NCBI GenBank assembly: GCA_963792075.1
Contig: CAWBUW010000007.1
Coordinates: 186,001-250,000, forward strand
Source of the DNA: CAWBUW01 sp963792075
GTDB taxonomy: Bacteria; Chloroflexota; Anaerolineae; Anaerolineales; UBA4823
Direction: 5' to 3'
Length of the DNA stretch: 64,000 nt
Shown here: in pieces, positions 16,677 through 25,277 of the stretch
How the letters are laid out: the number at the start of each line of letters is the position of its first letter
Numbering within the stretch: the first letter of the stretch is position 1
Notes under the pieces: generated by a model
Seen by the model: only the letters and a program-made list of their open reading frames with translations
Database searches by the model: none
What the model was told of the DNA's origin: nothing
Made by a program: the position numbers and the translations under genes

Positions 16677-17344
16677 GCTTCGCCGATATGCTCCTGGCTT
16701 TACCCGTCTGGTGGATGAACGGAGTGCTTGCCATGCTGTACTGGACCCTGGCTCACCTGGCTGAAGTTGCTGCTCTGCTGGCTGGATTAGTGATCCTGTT
16801 TGGGATCGACCCCGCCCTCCAACAGCGCGCCAGCCAGCGCCCCCGCCGGCTGGGACGGGGGGAGGTCAGCACCTCCTCGCCTTACGCACAGCTTTTCACC
16901 CTGGCGACCCTGTTCGCCTGGCTGATCGTCTCGCTGATCTCTCGCTTCCCCATCCCCTTGATCGGTGCCTGCCTGTGGTGGGTGGGGCTGCTGGCGATCC
17001 TGGCGGTCTCGGAAGAGCGCTTCAACCAGCTCTGGTGGGCGAAAACCGGCATCCTGGCTTATGCCTGCCTGGCGCTGCTCTTGCAGTTTGGGCTGGGCCT
17101 GCTGCATGAGATCAGCGCCGCCGATTGGGCGGCAGTGGTCGGCAGCCGGTTGGACGCCCAGGCAGCCCTGAGCAGCACGCGCGGCAATATTGCCATGATC
17201 GGGATGCTATTTGTCTTTGTGTTGTATCCCCTCGGGTACGCGGGCATGCTGCTTAACCGTTTTCTACGCAACCCCAAGCCGTTGTACAACCTCGGCCTGG
17301 AAGCCAGCGATGTTATACAACGCTTGCGCACCCGTCAGAATTGA
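16673..17344 (+). CDS. Polytopic membrane protein, candidate VirB6-like channel component
   Basis: The 223 residues contain about six hydrophobic segments (for example VLAMLYWTLAHLAEVAALLAGLVILF, LFTLATLFAWLIVSLI, NIAMIGMLFVFVLYPLGYAGMLL). The start overlaps the preceding stop (ATGA), so the three genes from 14731 are translationally coupled. The number of helices, small size and place before a VirB4-like ATPase fit an inner-membrane channel subunit such as VirB6, but there is no diagnostic motif. Confidence 0.55.
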   Translation: MSFADMLLALPVWWMNGVLAMLYWTLAHLAEVAALLAGLVILFGIDPALQQRASQRPRRLGRGEVSTSSPYAQLFTLATLFAWLIVSLISRFPIPLIGACLWWVGLLAILAVSEERFNQLWWAKTGILAYACLALLLQFGLGLLHEISAADWAAVVGSRLDAQAALSSTRGNIAMIGMLFVFVLYPLGYAGMLLNRFLRNPKPLYNLGLEASDVIQRLRTRQN

Positions 17345-17378
17345 TCGTTTGCACCTTGACATATCAGGGCAGAAGCCC

Positions 17379-17520
17379 TCACCCCTGCCCCTCTCCCAGG
17401 CGTTCGTGGACGAACGCGGGGCGAGGGGGAAGAGTTGGGTTGGTTGGGAAGCTACGCTTCCCAACCAACCCAACAAAAATTTCCCCCCTTCCATTTGGAA
17501 GGGGGGGCAGGGGGGGATGG
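17379..17520. repeat. Cluster of GC-rich hairpin repeats, including a 19-bp perfect stem
   Basis: After the three-gene operon come a CCCCTCTCCC...GGCGAGGGGG repeat with an inner CGTTCGT-GG-ACGAACG hairpin. Next is a 19-bp perfect stem with 3-base loop (17434-17452 with 17456-17474, followed by AAAAATTT). Last is a CCCCCCTTCC...GGAAGGGGGG repeat (17480-17503). The 19-bp hairpin plus A/T tail could terminate transcription in either direction. Confidence 0.65.
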
Positions 17521-17540
17521 TTTCACCCTTGAAGTGTGTT

Positions 17541-17695
17541 ACTCAATCTCTTGATTGAGTGACTACCTGTGGCCTCCACAGGAGTATTGCACGTGGACAT
17601 CCGTCCAATTGCACGGGAGCAGCATTTCTTCCATGCACTCGGATGGGGTTGCCGAAACGTCATCCGAGTGCAACCGGCAGCAGACTCTGCTGCCG
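17541..17695 (+). ncRNA. Structured leader with three hairpins before a small membrane protein gene
   Basis: Hairpins are ACTCAATC-TCTT-GATTGAGT (17541-17560), a 12-bp perfect stem TGCACTCGGATG (17634-17645) with CATCCGAGTGCA (17661-17672), and CGGCAGCAG-ACT-CTGCTGCCG (17675-17695). The last ends 14 bases before the AAAGGAG of the next gene. The density of structure suggests a regulatory leader. Confidence 0.45.
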
Positions 17696-17720
17696 AACCA
17701 GACAACCGAAAGGAGTTCCG

Positions 17721-17891
17721 ATGCCAATCAATTTCTTTACCCTCGCCTGGCCAATCGCTTTTGCCATCATCATCCTGGCCGGCGTGATCATGATCTGCGC
17801 AGCATGCGCCACGCTGGTCGCGGCAATCGTGCGAGCCCGCCAGTTCCGCAAGGAGCGAAGCCTTCCAGCCGCTGGTGGGGAGAAACCGTAA
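17721..17891 (+). CDS. Small single-pass membrane protein (56 residues)
   Basis: ATG 17721 follows AAAGGAG at 17709-17715. The product has one long hydrophobic segment (WPIAFAIIILAGVIMICAACATLVAAIV) and a short basic tail (RARQFRKERS). Its size and place directly upstream of the VirB4-like ATPase recall VirB3-like or pilin-sized subunits, but there is no clear motif. Its leader is strongly structured. Confidence 0.6.
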   Translation: MPINFFTLAWPIAFAIIILAGVIMICAACATLVAAIVRARQFRKERSLPAAGGEKP

Positions 17892-17970
17892 CCCCCGAAG
17901 TTGTCCGTTTTCCTGAGCCCGGGACCTGCTTCCCGGTCTCATGACAACGAACGACTCCCATCCGGGAGAT

Positions 17971-18007
17971 GGGGTGGTTGGTGGGGCGAAGCCCCACCAA
18001 CCACCCC
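17971..18007. repeat. 17-bp perfect hairpin before the VirB4-like gene
   Basis: GGGGTGGTTGGTGGGGC (17971-17987), loop GAA, and the perfect complement at 17991-18007. It lies 27 bases before the ATPase start and belongs to the same class as the hairpins at 8301, 17434 and 27335. Confidence 0.75.
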
Positions 18008-18034
18008 GGATAAAAGAAAGTTAGGAAATGCGTC

Positions 18035-21000
18035 ATGAATTCTTCTTTGCTCGACCGTTGGATAGAAAATAACACTGCCCGATTCAGCCAGATCATGAGC
18101 GGTCTTTCTGGGCGCTTGCAGAAAGCGTTCCCTACGGCAACCCTTTCCATCCCCGATGACCTGGATGTGTTGGATAACGGCCTGGTTTACGATGAAAAGG
18201 ATATCCAACACCTGAAATACCTGTGGTTTCGGGTGAACGAGCGTGAGGGGGGACGATCTTACCTGGAGTACCGGGTGGTGCGGCTGATGCAATTGCGCCT
18301 GATCCCCCTGGATGTGCGCGCCGATCCAGGCGTGCTGGCGCGCATGCGCACAGTGCTGCGCGGACTGTACGGCGCGGAAGTGGAGCTGATCTACCTGGTC
18401 GCCGGCATGTTCCACCCCAGGCGGTTTGGGATCGTACAGTTGTATGGCGTAATCGGTCGCAGCAGTGCGATCGAGGAAGCAGAGCAGTTGGCAATGAACG
18501 GCGCATCCGCGTTGGAAGCCAGCATGGCCGCGGCTTACCCCCAGATCCGCTTCGACACGGTAGATATGGAGATGGCAAACTGGCTGGATAAGGCGTTGAA
18601 GCGAATGCCCTACTGTCTGCTGGCGGTGGGGCATCCCGATCCCAGGGAAAACGCGCGTGGCGGCAATTCTGAGCTTGGACCGATCCTATCCTCTGGCAAG
18701 AGCGAGCAAAAACAATTCACCTTGCAGCAAAACGAGCTGGTGATGCGCGGTATGAGCCAGTTGGAAGAAGATTTCTTGCTCCAGGTTTTACTTTCCCCGG
18801 TATCCATGCGGGCTGCCAGCCGCATGCTGACTGGCTTGGCTGAATATACCTCCACCTGGGCAGCCTGGCAGTTCGGCAGCCGCTCATTCAATTTCGGCGC
18901 ATCCATCCCGCTGCTCCTGACCGGCTCGTTGGCGCGCGCTGCCGGCACGGCTTACAGCCGTACGGAAGGGGTTGCTTCATCCGATGGGATCACCAACGCC
19001 CAAAGCCTGTCTCATACAGAGGGGCAGTCGCTCGCCCACACCGAAGGCGCCGCCCATACCCAGGGCAGCTCAGTGACCGAGTCCGAGGGGATCACGATTG
19101 GAGAAAGTTACGAGATCAGCTCGGGGCAGAGCTCCAGCGTATCTGATGGCGCCAACCAAAGCCAGTCGGTATCGCAGGATTTTTCGCAAAGCCACACCGT
19201 CAGTGATGGTGTGAATGCCTTCAGCTCGGTCAGCGCCGGAGTAGACGGCTCGGTTGGTGTGCCAGGCGTGGCCAGCGTGGGATCGAACGTCAGCGGTTCC
19301 GTGGGCGGAGGCTCCTCCCATATGGAAAGCGTCACCCAGGGTTCCTCTCAGGGGGTGGCCCAAATGCAGGGCGTATCTCACACCGAAACGCAGGGAGTAT
19401 CCAGCAGTGAGGCCCATGGGGTAAACGTCTCACATTCCATGAGCCGGTCCGTCTCGTATATGTCCTCCGATACCGTATCCCAATCGGATACCGAAGTGAA
19501 ATCTCAGGCCGAAACAGCCGGCTCTTCTCAAGCGAATGCTCATGTGGATTCACTCTCCACAGGCACTGGGCTGGCAAAAAGCATCAGCCAGGGCATTTCG
19601 GATAGCTTTGCGATTGGACTTGCTCCCTCGGTCAGCCTGAGCGAGAGCAACCAGTGGCAGTTTGACCCGGCCATCCTGCTGACCTCCATCTTGCGCAAAC
19701 AGCAGGAGCTGCTGGACATTATGGCGCGCGAGGGCGGCTATTACACCGATGTCTACGCCCTGGCGCGCACGGAACGCGGCAAGCACGCCTTGCTGGCGCT
19801 GATCCCCGAAGCTTTTCATGGCGTGGAAGATGTGGTCATGGGTGTGCAGACGCGCACTTTGACCCCCGAAGAGGATCGCTACATCCGCAAACACGCCATG
19901 GCAATGGTGCCTTCCACCCGTGAAATGCATATCCCAGAAGCCATCACCGGGTATGCTGATTCAACCCTTTTGACCATGCTCCAGGCATCTGCCTACCTCT
20001 CCCCCGGCTTGTTCGAAGAAGGCACCACCCGTTCAGTGCAGGAAAAGATCCCTTCGTTTGCATTTGACCCGGATTTGCGAGAGGGCATCGCGATTGGGCT
20101 ACAATACTCGACCGAACGCGGCCAGCTCACCGAAACCTTGCTGCGCATGATGTCAGCGCGCCACTTCCACACTGCCCTGATCGGCGACACCGGCTCTGGC
20201 AAGAGCGTAACTGCCGAGCGGCTGGCCTATAAGTCGACCCACGCCTGGAAGTACCGCACCATCGTGCTGGATTTCGGACAGGGCTGGCGCAAAGCCCTGA
20301 ACTGGCCGGAGATGGAAGGTCGGGTGGACATCCGCCAGTTGTACCCAGGCGCGGTGCGGCCGCTGCGCTGGAACCCGCTGCAAATCCCCAAGCGGATTGA
20401 TCCGGTGCGCTACCGTACGCTGCTGGTGGAATTGTTCGCCAACGCCGGCCGGATGGGCGCCCGCCAGCTCGGTTTCATGCGCGAAGCCCTGACCCGGGTC
20501 TATGCCCAGACCGGGGTGATCATCCCCGAAGAAGATTCGGGCATGTTTGATGACATCTGGAAAGACAAGAATCTGTCCCAGGAACGCAAGGACCAATACT
20601 ACCGCAACCTGGAAGAGTGGAAATGTGTTCGCAATGAAGACGAGGAGCGTGTGATCCAGGCCGCCAGGCAGGAAAAGGGCTTGCAGGCTCACCCGCTGGT
20701 GCATGTGCGCTTGGATGAGCTGGCGCCTTTTGAACGCCAGGCACTGATCATCCACCGCAGCAAGCGCGCCAGCCTGGCGCAGTGGGTGGATATTTTGAAA
20801 GCCCTGCTGCGCAAGCAAGCCAGCGACATCAACAGCCGTTCCAGCCTGCAGGGCGTGCTCCTGCGGGTTGAGCAGCTTGCGGAAGGTGAGATGCGCCGTA
20901 TGTACGGACCCGGTTATGACACGGTCGCCATCGAAGACCTGGGTTTGCTCGGTGCGCCTCAGGATCCCTGGGGCATTGCGGTCATCGAAGGCGGCGCAGA

Positions 21001-21610
21001 AATGGATGAGTTTTCAAAGTCGGCGCTGCTCTCGGTCATTGCCTCCATCCTGTACCTGGATGCGGTTGTCCGGCGCCGCGATGCGCTGAGCGGTGAACGC
21101 TTCCCTCCACTGCAGATCTTCTTCGAAGAAGCCAACAAGGTGCTGTCGGGTGTGGATATCGGGGCAGCCTCTGACCGGGACGCGCACGGGGGCAACCAGA
21201 CCGCTCAGATCTTCCTGAACATGTGGCGGGATGGCCGTAAGTACGACATCTTCCTGCACGTCCTCGCCCAAACCGTGAGCGAGCTGCCGCAGGGCATCCT
21301 TTCCTCGTGCAATAACGGCTTCTTTGGGCAGACGAAAGACGACAAGGACCGCGCCGCTATCCTGGCTTACCTGGCGCGCAACACCAAAGGCTTTGTCAAT
21401 GCAGACTATGACCGCTTTATAGCCCGTATGCCGATGGCGATGGCCATCTCCAAGCTGGGCTATACCCAGGAGATCGCCGATATGGAGCCCTACCTGATCC
21501 GTTCGCTGATGTTAGCTGTCAGTGAGCCGAGCGATCAGGAAATCTTTGATCATTACCAAGTTTTTTCACCTTCTCTATCCCCCAGAGCGCCGCAGCGCTC
21601 TGTCTCATAG
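18035..21610 (+). CDS. HerA/VirB4-like secretion ATPase with serine-rich insert
   Basis: This 1191-residue protein has three parts. The N-terminal 300 residues are an alpha/beta domain. Residues about 305-540 are extremely rich in Ser, Gly, Gln and His with a loose repeat (SHTEGQS, AHTEGAA, SVSDGAN). The C-terminal 600 residues are a DNA-pump-type ATPase with Walker A IGDTGSGKSVT (about 714-724), Walker B IFFEEANKV (about 1027-1035) and a later sensor-like region (HVLAQTVSELPQ). This domain order resembles VirB4/TraC and HerA ATPases that power type IV secretion. Adjacent small membrane proteins and a downstream Tad cluster suggest it energises a trans-envelope complex. The serine-rich insert is unusual. 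Confidence 0.8.
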   Translation: MNSSLLDRWIENNTARFSQIMSGLSGRLQKAFPTATLSIPDDLDVLDNGLVYDEKDIQHLKYLWFRVNEREGGRSYLEYRVVRLMQLRLIPLDVRADPGVLARMRTVLRGLYGAEVELIYLVAGMFHPRRFGIVQLYGVIGRSSAIEEAEQLAMNGASALEASMAAAYPQIRFDTVDMEMANWLDKALKRMPYCLLAVGHPDPRENARGGNSELGPILSSGKSEQKQFTLQQNELVMRGMSQLEEDFLLQVLLSPVSMRAASRMLTGLAEYTSTWAAWQFGSRSFNFGASIPLLLTGSLARAAGTAYSRTEGVASSDGITNAQSLSHTEGQSLAHTEGAAHTQGSSVTESEGITIGESYEISSGQSSSVSDGANQSQSVSQDFSQSHTVSDGVNAFSSVSAGVDGSVGVPGVASVGSNVSGSVGGGSSHMESVTQGSSQGVAQMQGVSHTETQGVSSSEAHGVNVSHSMSRSVSYMSSDTVSQSDTEVKSQAETAGSSQANAHVDSLSTGTGLAKSISQGISDSFAIGLAPSVSLSESNQWQFDPAILLTSILRKQQELLDIMAREGGYYTDVYALARTERGKHALLALIPEAFHGVEDVVMGVQTRTLTPEEDRYIRKHAMAMVPSTREMHIPEAITGYADSTLLTMLQASAYLSPGLFEEGTTRSVQEKIPSFAFDPDLREGIAIGLQYSTERGQLTETLLRMMSARHFHTALIGDTGSGKSVTAERLAYKSTHAWKYRTIVLDFGQGWRKALNWPEMEGRVDIRQLYPGAVRPLRWNPLQIPKRIDPVRYRTLLVELFANAGRMGARQLGFMREALTRVYAQTGVIIPEEDSGMFDDIWKDKNLSQERKDQYYRNLEEWKCVRNEDEERVIQAARQEKGLQAHPLVHVRLDELAPFERQALIIHRSKRASLAQWVDILKALLRKQASDINSRSSLQGVLLRVEQLAEGEMRRMYGPGYDTVAIEDLGLLGAPQDPWGIAVIEGGAEMDEFSKSALLSVIASILYLDAVVRRRDALSGERFPPLQIFFEEANKVLSGVDIGAASDRDAHGGNQTAQIFLNMWRDGRKYDIFLHVLAQTVSELPQGILSSCNNGFFGQTKDDKDRAAILAYLARNTKGFVNADYDRFIARMPMAMAISKLGYTQEIADMEPYLIRSLMLAVSEPSDQEIFDHYQVFSPSLSPRAPQRSVS

Positions 21611-21613
21611 AGA
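21572..21613. repeat. Interrupted hairpin spanning the end of the VirB4-like gene
   Basis: TCTCTAT-CCCCC-AGAGCGC pairs with GCGCTCT-GTCTC-ATAGAGA around CGCA, giving two 7-bp helices with a symmetric 5x5 internal loop. It covers the stop codon and ends ten bases before the AAAAGGAG of cpaB. Confidence 0.6.
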
Positions 21614-21634
21614 AAAAGTAAAAAGGAGACTACT

Positions 21635-22540
21635 ATGAAAAAATCGTTACTCATCATCTTGGGTCTGGCTGTGCTGGCGGGTGGTCTCACCATCTCGCTG
21701 CTCACTTTCTATGTCCAACCCACCACCGTCGTGGTTGCCGGGTTTGACCTGGCAGCCGGCACCCGCCTGACGGCCGATCTGCTCGAGGAGAACCGCGTTC
21801 CTAAGGGCGCAGTTCCCGAAGGCGCATTTACCTCCCTGGAGCAGGCGGTGGGGCTGGTGCTGACCGCGGACCGGGTGAGCGGTGATGCCATCACGGCGTA
21901 CGTCGCCGGCGATAGCACCGCCACGGCCGGCATCCCCGCCCAGCTATCCCCCGACCACGTGGCGATCGCCGTGGATGTGGACCAGGCCACCGGCCTGGCA
22001 GGGATCGTGCGCGCCGGTCAACGCGTAACGGTCATTGCCATCCTCGACCCGCAGGCCATCCAGCAGGATTTGGGAGGGCAGTCGCTGCCGGTCAGCTTAC
22101 CAGCCGAAACCGCTTATGAACGCGGCTCGTCAGGCACGCCCACGCCTACACCCGCCCCTACGGCAACACCCCAGCCGCCGCTCTCGCCCGTGGCGAGCAT
22201 CACCATCAAAGGGCTGCGCGTGCTGGTGGTTCCCCAGTCTTTCCGCTACGAGGAGCTGCCCACCACCTCTGGCGAAGCGGAGCTGTTTGCCAATGCCCGC
22301 ACCAGCCAGGTGGCGCAGTCTGGCAGCGTTATTCTGCTCGAAGCCCCGCTTGCCCCGGTGCAGATCGCTTCTGGGTACCAGGTGAGCCCGGCTGAGCTGC
22401 TCGCCCTGCTCAACCAGGTGGCGACCATCCACCTGGTCCTGGAGCCCAGCGCTGGCTTAGAGATCGAGACTGCCACGCTCGAGCCGGTTGACCTGGCAAA
22501 GCTGTATGAGAACATCACGGGCTATTCCCTAAATCACTAA
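21635..22540 (+). CDS. cpaB: CpaB-like Flp pilus assembly protein (SAF domain)
   Basis: The 301-residue protein begins with one membrane anchor (SLLIILGLAVLAGGLTISLLTF). The SAF/RcpC region follows: VVVAGFDLAAGTRLTADLLEENRVP, then a GLVLTADRVSGDAIT segment, and an IRAGQRVTV-type strand. A Pro/Thr linker (TPTPAPTATPQPP) interrupts the second half. CpaB/RcpC proteins connect the Tad secretin or envelope to the pilus machine. It opens the Tad gene order cpaB-cpaE-tadA-tadB-tadC. Confidence 0.8.
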   Translation: MKKSLLIILGLAVLAGGLTISLLTFYVQPTTVVVAGFDLAAGTRLTADLLEENRVPKGAVPEGAFTSLEQAVGLVLTADRVSGDAITAYVAGDSTATAGIPAQLSPDHVAIAVDVDQATGLAGIVRAGQRVTVIAILDPQAIQQDLGGQSLPVSLPAETAYERGSSGTPTPTPAPTATPQPPLSPVASITIKGLRVLVVPQSFRYEELPTTSGEAELFANARTSQVAQSGSVILLEAPLAPVQIASGYQVSPAELLALLNQVATIHLVLEPSAGLEIETATLEPVDLAKLYENITGYSLNH

Positions 22541-22541
22541 T

Positions 22542-22579
22542 TTGAGTTTGTGTTGTGGTCTATCACAACACAAACTCAA
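22542..22579. repeat. 16-bp perfect hairpin before cpaE
   Basis: TTGAGTTTGTGTTGTG (22542-22557), 6-base loop, perfect complement at 22564-22579, then AGGAGG (22581-22586) directly. The hairpin abuts the ribosome-binding site. Confidence 0.8.
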
Positions 22580-22590
22580 CAGGAGGTCTT

Positions 22591-23862
22591 ATGAAAACTG
22601 CTGTTGGTTTTGCCGGTCCTGATCTCTCCCAGATCACGCGCGAATACGTGCTGACCGTGGATGAAACCCGCATCTCCTTATCTTTCATCCAGACAAAATG
22701 GGAATTGTTCCTTTCCAGTCTGGGGGAGGGCGAGCCCGATCTGCTGATCCTGTATGCGGATGTCGCGCCGGGCGTGGAAGATCTGGTCAATGTGCTCGCC
22801 AGGTTGAAGAAAGCCCTGGCAATCATCTTGCTGCCCACGGGCTGGGCGGATTTGCAGGGTACCATCGAGAAGGTGGACTGTGTGCGCGGCATCTACGTCC
22901 AGCCAGCCGCGCCTGCCGAAGTGCTGAAGCGCGGCCTGAATGCTGTTCAAACAGAGCAGGCCAAGCGCCAGACCGTGGCGCCCCTGGGCGATGCGCTCAG
23001 TAAGAACGAGCGCGCCTCAAGCGTGGTGGGCACGCGCGTGATCGCCTTCATCTCTTCTCAAGGCGGGGTGGGTAAATCCACCCTGGCGGAAGGGCTGGGC
23101 TTCGAGCTGGCGGCGCGGCGGAATATCAACTCGTTATTATTCTCGTTCGATTTGCCACCCGCAGCGCCCTTGCGCCTCGATCTGCGCTACCAGCCCAGCG
23201 CGCAGGAGTTCTTCGCTCATCCGGGTCCGCACGGCTTCAAAGAATCCGTCCAGCAAACCAAGGATGGTCTGGATGTGGTCATTGCGCCCTGCAAATCATA
23301 CGCCTACGCCAACATCGCCACCACCATCCCTGAAGCGGCGCATTCCATCCGCTCGCTGGTGATCACCTCGTATGCCTTCAATTACGGCGCTATCCTGCTC
23401 GACCTGCCCTCCAGCGAAGAAGCCTGGACCATGCAGCCCTTGATGGCGGCCAACCTGGTGCTGATCGTCTCGCGCCCCACGCTGGATGGCGTCCGGGCGA
23501 CGGCGCACACCGCAAGGCTGCTGACCGAAAATTTGCAGTCTAACCATCGCATTCCCAAAGAGAGCATTTTTGTGGTGCTCAACCAGCGCACCAAACATTC
23601 CACCTTTACGGCTTCCAGCTTTCACCAGAAAGGCGCCAACCAGTATGGCTGGTTTCCGCCGGTGCTGACCACCATTGACTATGACCCCCTGATCCCTGCT
23701 GTGCAGGATGCCGGCCGCCCGGCGGTCAACGTGGCAGAAGACCTGGGCAAGAACATCGCCGCGCTGGCGGATATGTTTTACGGTAACCTGCAACTGTCTT
23801 CCAAGAATGGGCGTTCCAAGGCGCGCAGCTTTTTGGGAATTCGCGTGCGCGTAGGAGATTAG
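22591..23862 (+). CDS. cpaE: CpaE/TadZ-like ParA-family ATPase
   Basis: The 423-residue protein has an N-terminal receiver-like domain (about 1-140; LLILYADVAPGVEDLVNVLARL, AIILLPTGWAD). The MinD/ParA-type ATPase follows with the deviant P-loop SSQGGVGKSTLAEG near residue 155. This two-domain order is that of TadZ/CpaE, which places the pilus machine at its cellular site. ATG 22591 follows AGGAGG; an in-frame ATG-like start at 22555 lies within the hairpin and is rejected. Three bases separate it from tadA. Confidence 0.85.
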   Translation: MKTAVGFAGPDLSQITREYVLTVDETRISLSFIQTKWELFLSSLGEGEPDLLILYADVAPGVEDLVNVLARLKKALAIILLPTGWADLQGTIEKVDCVRGIYVQPAAPAEVLKRGLNAVQTEQAKRQTVAPLGDALSKNERASSVVGTRVIAFISSQGGVGKSTLAEGLGFELAARRNINSLLFSFDLPPAAPLRLDLRYQPSAQEFFAHPGPHGFKESVQQTKDGLDVVIAPCKSYAYANIATTIPEAAHSIRSLVITSYAFNYGAILLDLPSSEEAWTMQPLMAANLVLIVSRPTLDGVRATAHTARLLTENLQSNHRIPKESIFVVLNQRTKHSTFTASSFHQKGANQYGWFPPVLTTIDYDPLIPAVQDAGRPAVNVAEDLGKNIAALADMFYGNLQLSSKNGRSKARSFLGIRVRVGD

Positions 23863-23865
23863 ACC

Positions 23866-25275
23866 ATGGTACTCAGCATGTTGGATGAATCCGTACAACC
23901 CCTGCGCCTGCTGGAAAGCCCTGCCAGCCAGCGCCAGATGATTGATGATGTGATTGAGGGGATCAACCGCGAGTTCCCTTCCGCCGTTTTGCGCTCCCAG
24001 GAGGCAGAAGACCAGGAGAAGGTGAAAAGCCGGGTGCACGTTCTGGTGAACAAGGCTTACCGCCTGCGCGGGGTGGTGCCGACGGCGCAGGACAACGAAA
24101 ACCTGTCGAATGAGATTACGCGCCGGGTGTTAGGTCTGGGTTTTCTCGACCTGCTCCTGCCTCCCGGGCGCACGGACCTGTCCGAGATCACGATTTACTC
24201 ATCGGGCCTGATCCAGGTGATGCCCAAAGGCAGTGTGCGCTGGGAGACCATCCCCCTGCAGGTGGAGGCCAGCGAAGTCTGGCGCGTGCTCACCCTGTTG
24301 TTGGGGGCTCAATCCAAAGCCCTCAACGAAGCCACACCAAGCGTGCATGCCCGGCTGCCGGCCACCCGCCACAACCCGGGCGGTGGGCGCATCAAAGTGC
24401 TCCACCCGGTGATTGCCCCCGGCGAAGGCTACCCTTCGGTCAACATCCGCCTCTATGAGCAGAAGCCGGTGCATCCTGACTGGCTGCTGGAGCGCGGGCT
24501 GATGACCCCCGAGATGATGGCTTTCCTGGGTGAAGCCGTACGCTCTGGCAGGCGCCTGCTGATCACCGGCGGCACGCGCACCGGCAAAACCACGCTTCTT
24601 TCTGCCCTATGCAACTACCTGCCGCTGGGATGGCGCATTATCAAGATCGAGGATCCCGCCGAGATCTGGGTTGACCGCCAGACGGTGCAAACCATCGAAT
24701 CCAGGCCGGTGCCGCCCGGTTCCGAGGTGCCCACTTATTCCCTGGCAGACGGTGTGGACGACGCCATGCGCATGTCTCCCGATTACTTGATCGTTGGCGA
24801 GGTGCGCGATGGCCGCGCTGCGCTGGCCATGTTCCGGGCGCTGCTCACCGGTCACTCTGGCGCCTGCACCTTTCACGCCAGCTCCCCGCGCGAAGCGTTC
24901 CGCCGCTTGGCAACGATCATGGGCGCCGACGAAGGCATCCGCCCACACGAAGCTGCCCAGGTCATTGCCGACAGCGTGGACCTGCTGATCCAGATCGGCC
25001 TGCGCGAGGATGTCCGGCGGGTTACGGAGATCGCCCAGCTCAGCAAGGTCGCCAGAGGCCAGGTGGTGCGCTACCGCCGGCTGTGGCAGTATGACGAACA
25101 ATCCACCAGTGACAATCAGCGTTGGATAAAGAACCCAAATCTGGAGCCCTCACCCTGCCCTCCCCCGAAGGGGGAGGAAATCGGAACCCCTCTCCCCCCG
25201 GGAGAGGGCGCGCTGGCGCAGCCAACGCCGGGTGAGGGAATTATTGGCACATGCATCAAACAAACAGGAGCGTAG
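23866..25275 (+). CDS. tadA: TadA/CpaF secretion ATPase with repeat-derived tail
   Basis: The 469-residue protein is a hexameric VirB11/TadA-type ATPase. It has Walker A ITGGTRTGKTTLL (about 233-245), the Asp box IIKIEDPAEIW, Walker B DYLIVGEVRDG and the His box TGHSGACTFHASS. It powers pilus subunit assembly or export with TadB and TadC. The last 50 residues or so (SPCPPPKGEE, GTPLPPGEGALAQPTPGEG) are encoded by a GC-rich intergenic repeat that has become part of the reading frame. The original C-terminus was probably near RYRRLWQYD. Confidence 0.92.
   Translation: MVLSMLDESVQPLRLLESPASQRQMIDDVIEGINREFPSAVLRSQEAEDQEKVKSRVHVLVNKAYRLRGVVPTAQDNENLSNEITRRVLGLGFLDLLLPPGRTDLSEITIYSSGLIQVMPKGSVRWETIPLQVEASEVWRVLTLLLGAQSKALNEATPSVHARLPATRHNPGGGRIKVLHPVIAPGEGYPSVNIRLYEQKPVHPDWLLERGLMTPEMMAFLGEAVRSGRRLLITGGTRTGKTTLLSALCNYLPLGWRIIKIEDPAEIWVDRQTVQTIESRPVPPGSEVPTYSLADGVDDAMRMSPDYLIVGEVRDGRAALAMFRALLTGHSGACTFHASSPREAFRRLATIMGADEGIRPHEAAQVIADSVDLLIQIGLREDVRRVTEIAQLSKVARGQVVRYRRLWQYDEQSTSDNQRWIKNPNLEPSPCPPPKGEEIGTPLPPGEGALAQPTPGEGIIGTCIKQTGA
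25147..25240. repeat. GC-rich repeat inside the tadA 3' end
   Basis: The CCCTCACCCTGCCCTCCCCC...GGGGGAGG and CCCCTCTCCCC...GGGGAGAGGG inverted repeats match the intergenic repeat family seen near 5061, 17379 and 61020. Here the family is translated. Confidence 0.6.
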
Positions 25276-25277
25276 GT

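Noticed and set aside
23296..24039. 247-residue minus-strand open frame
   Set aside because: It spans the cpaE/tadA junction on the opposite strand and has no family likeness; GC-rich shadow.
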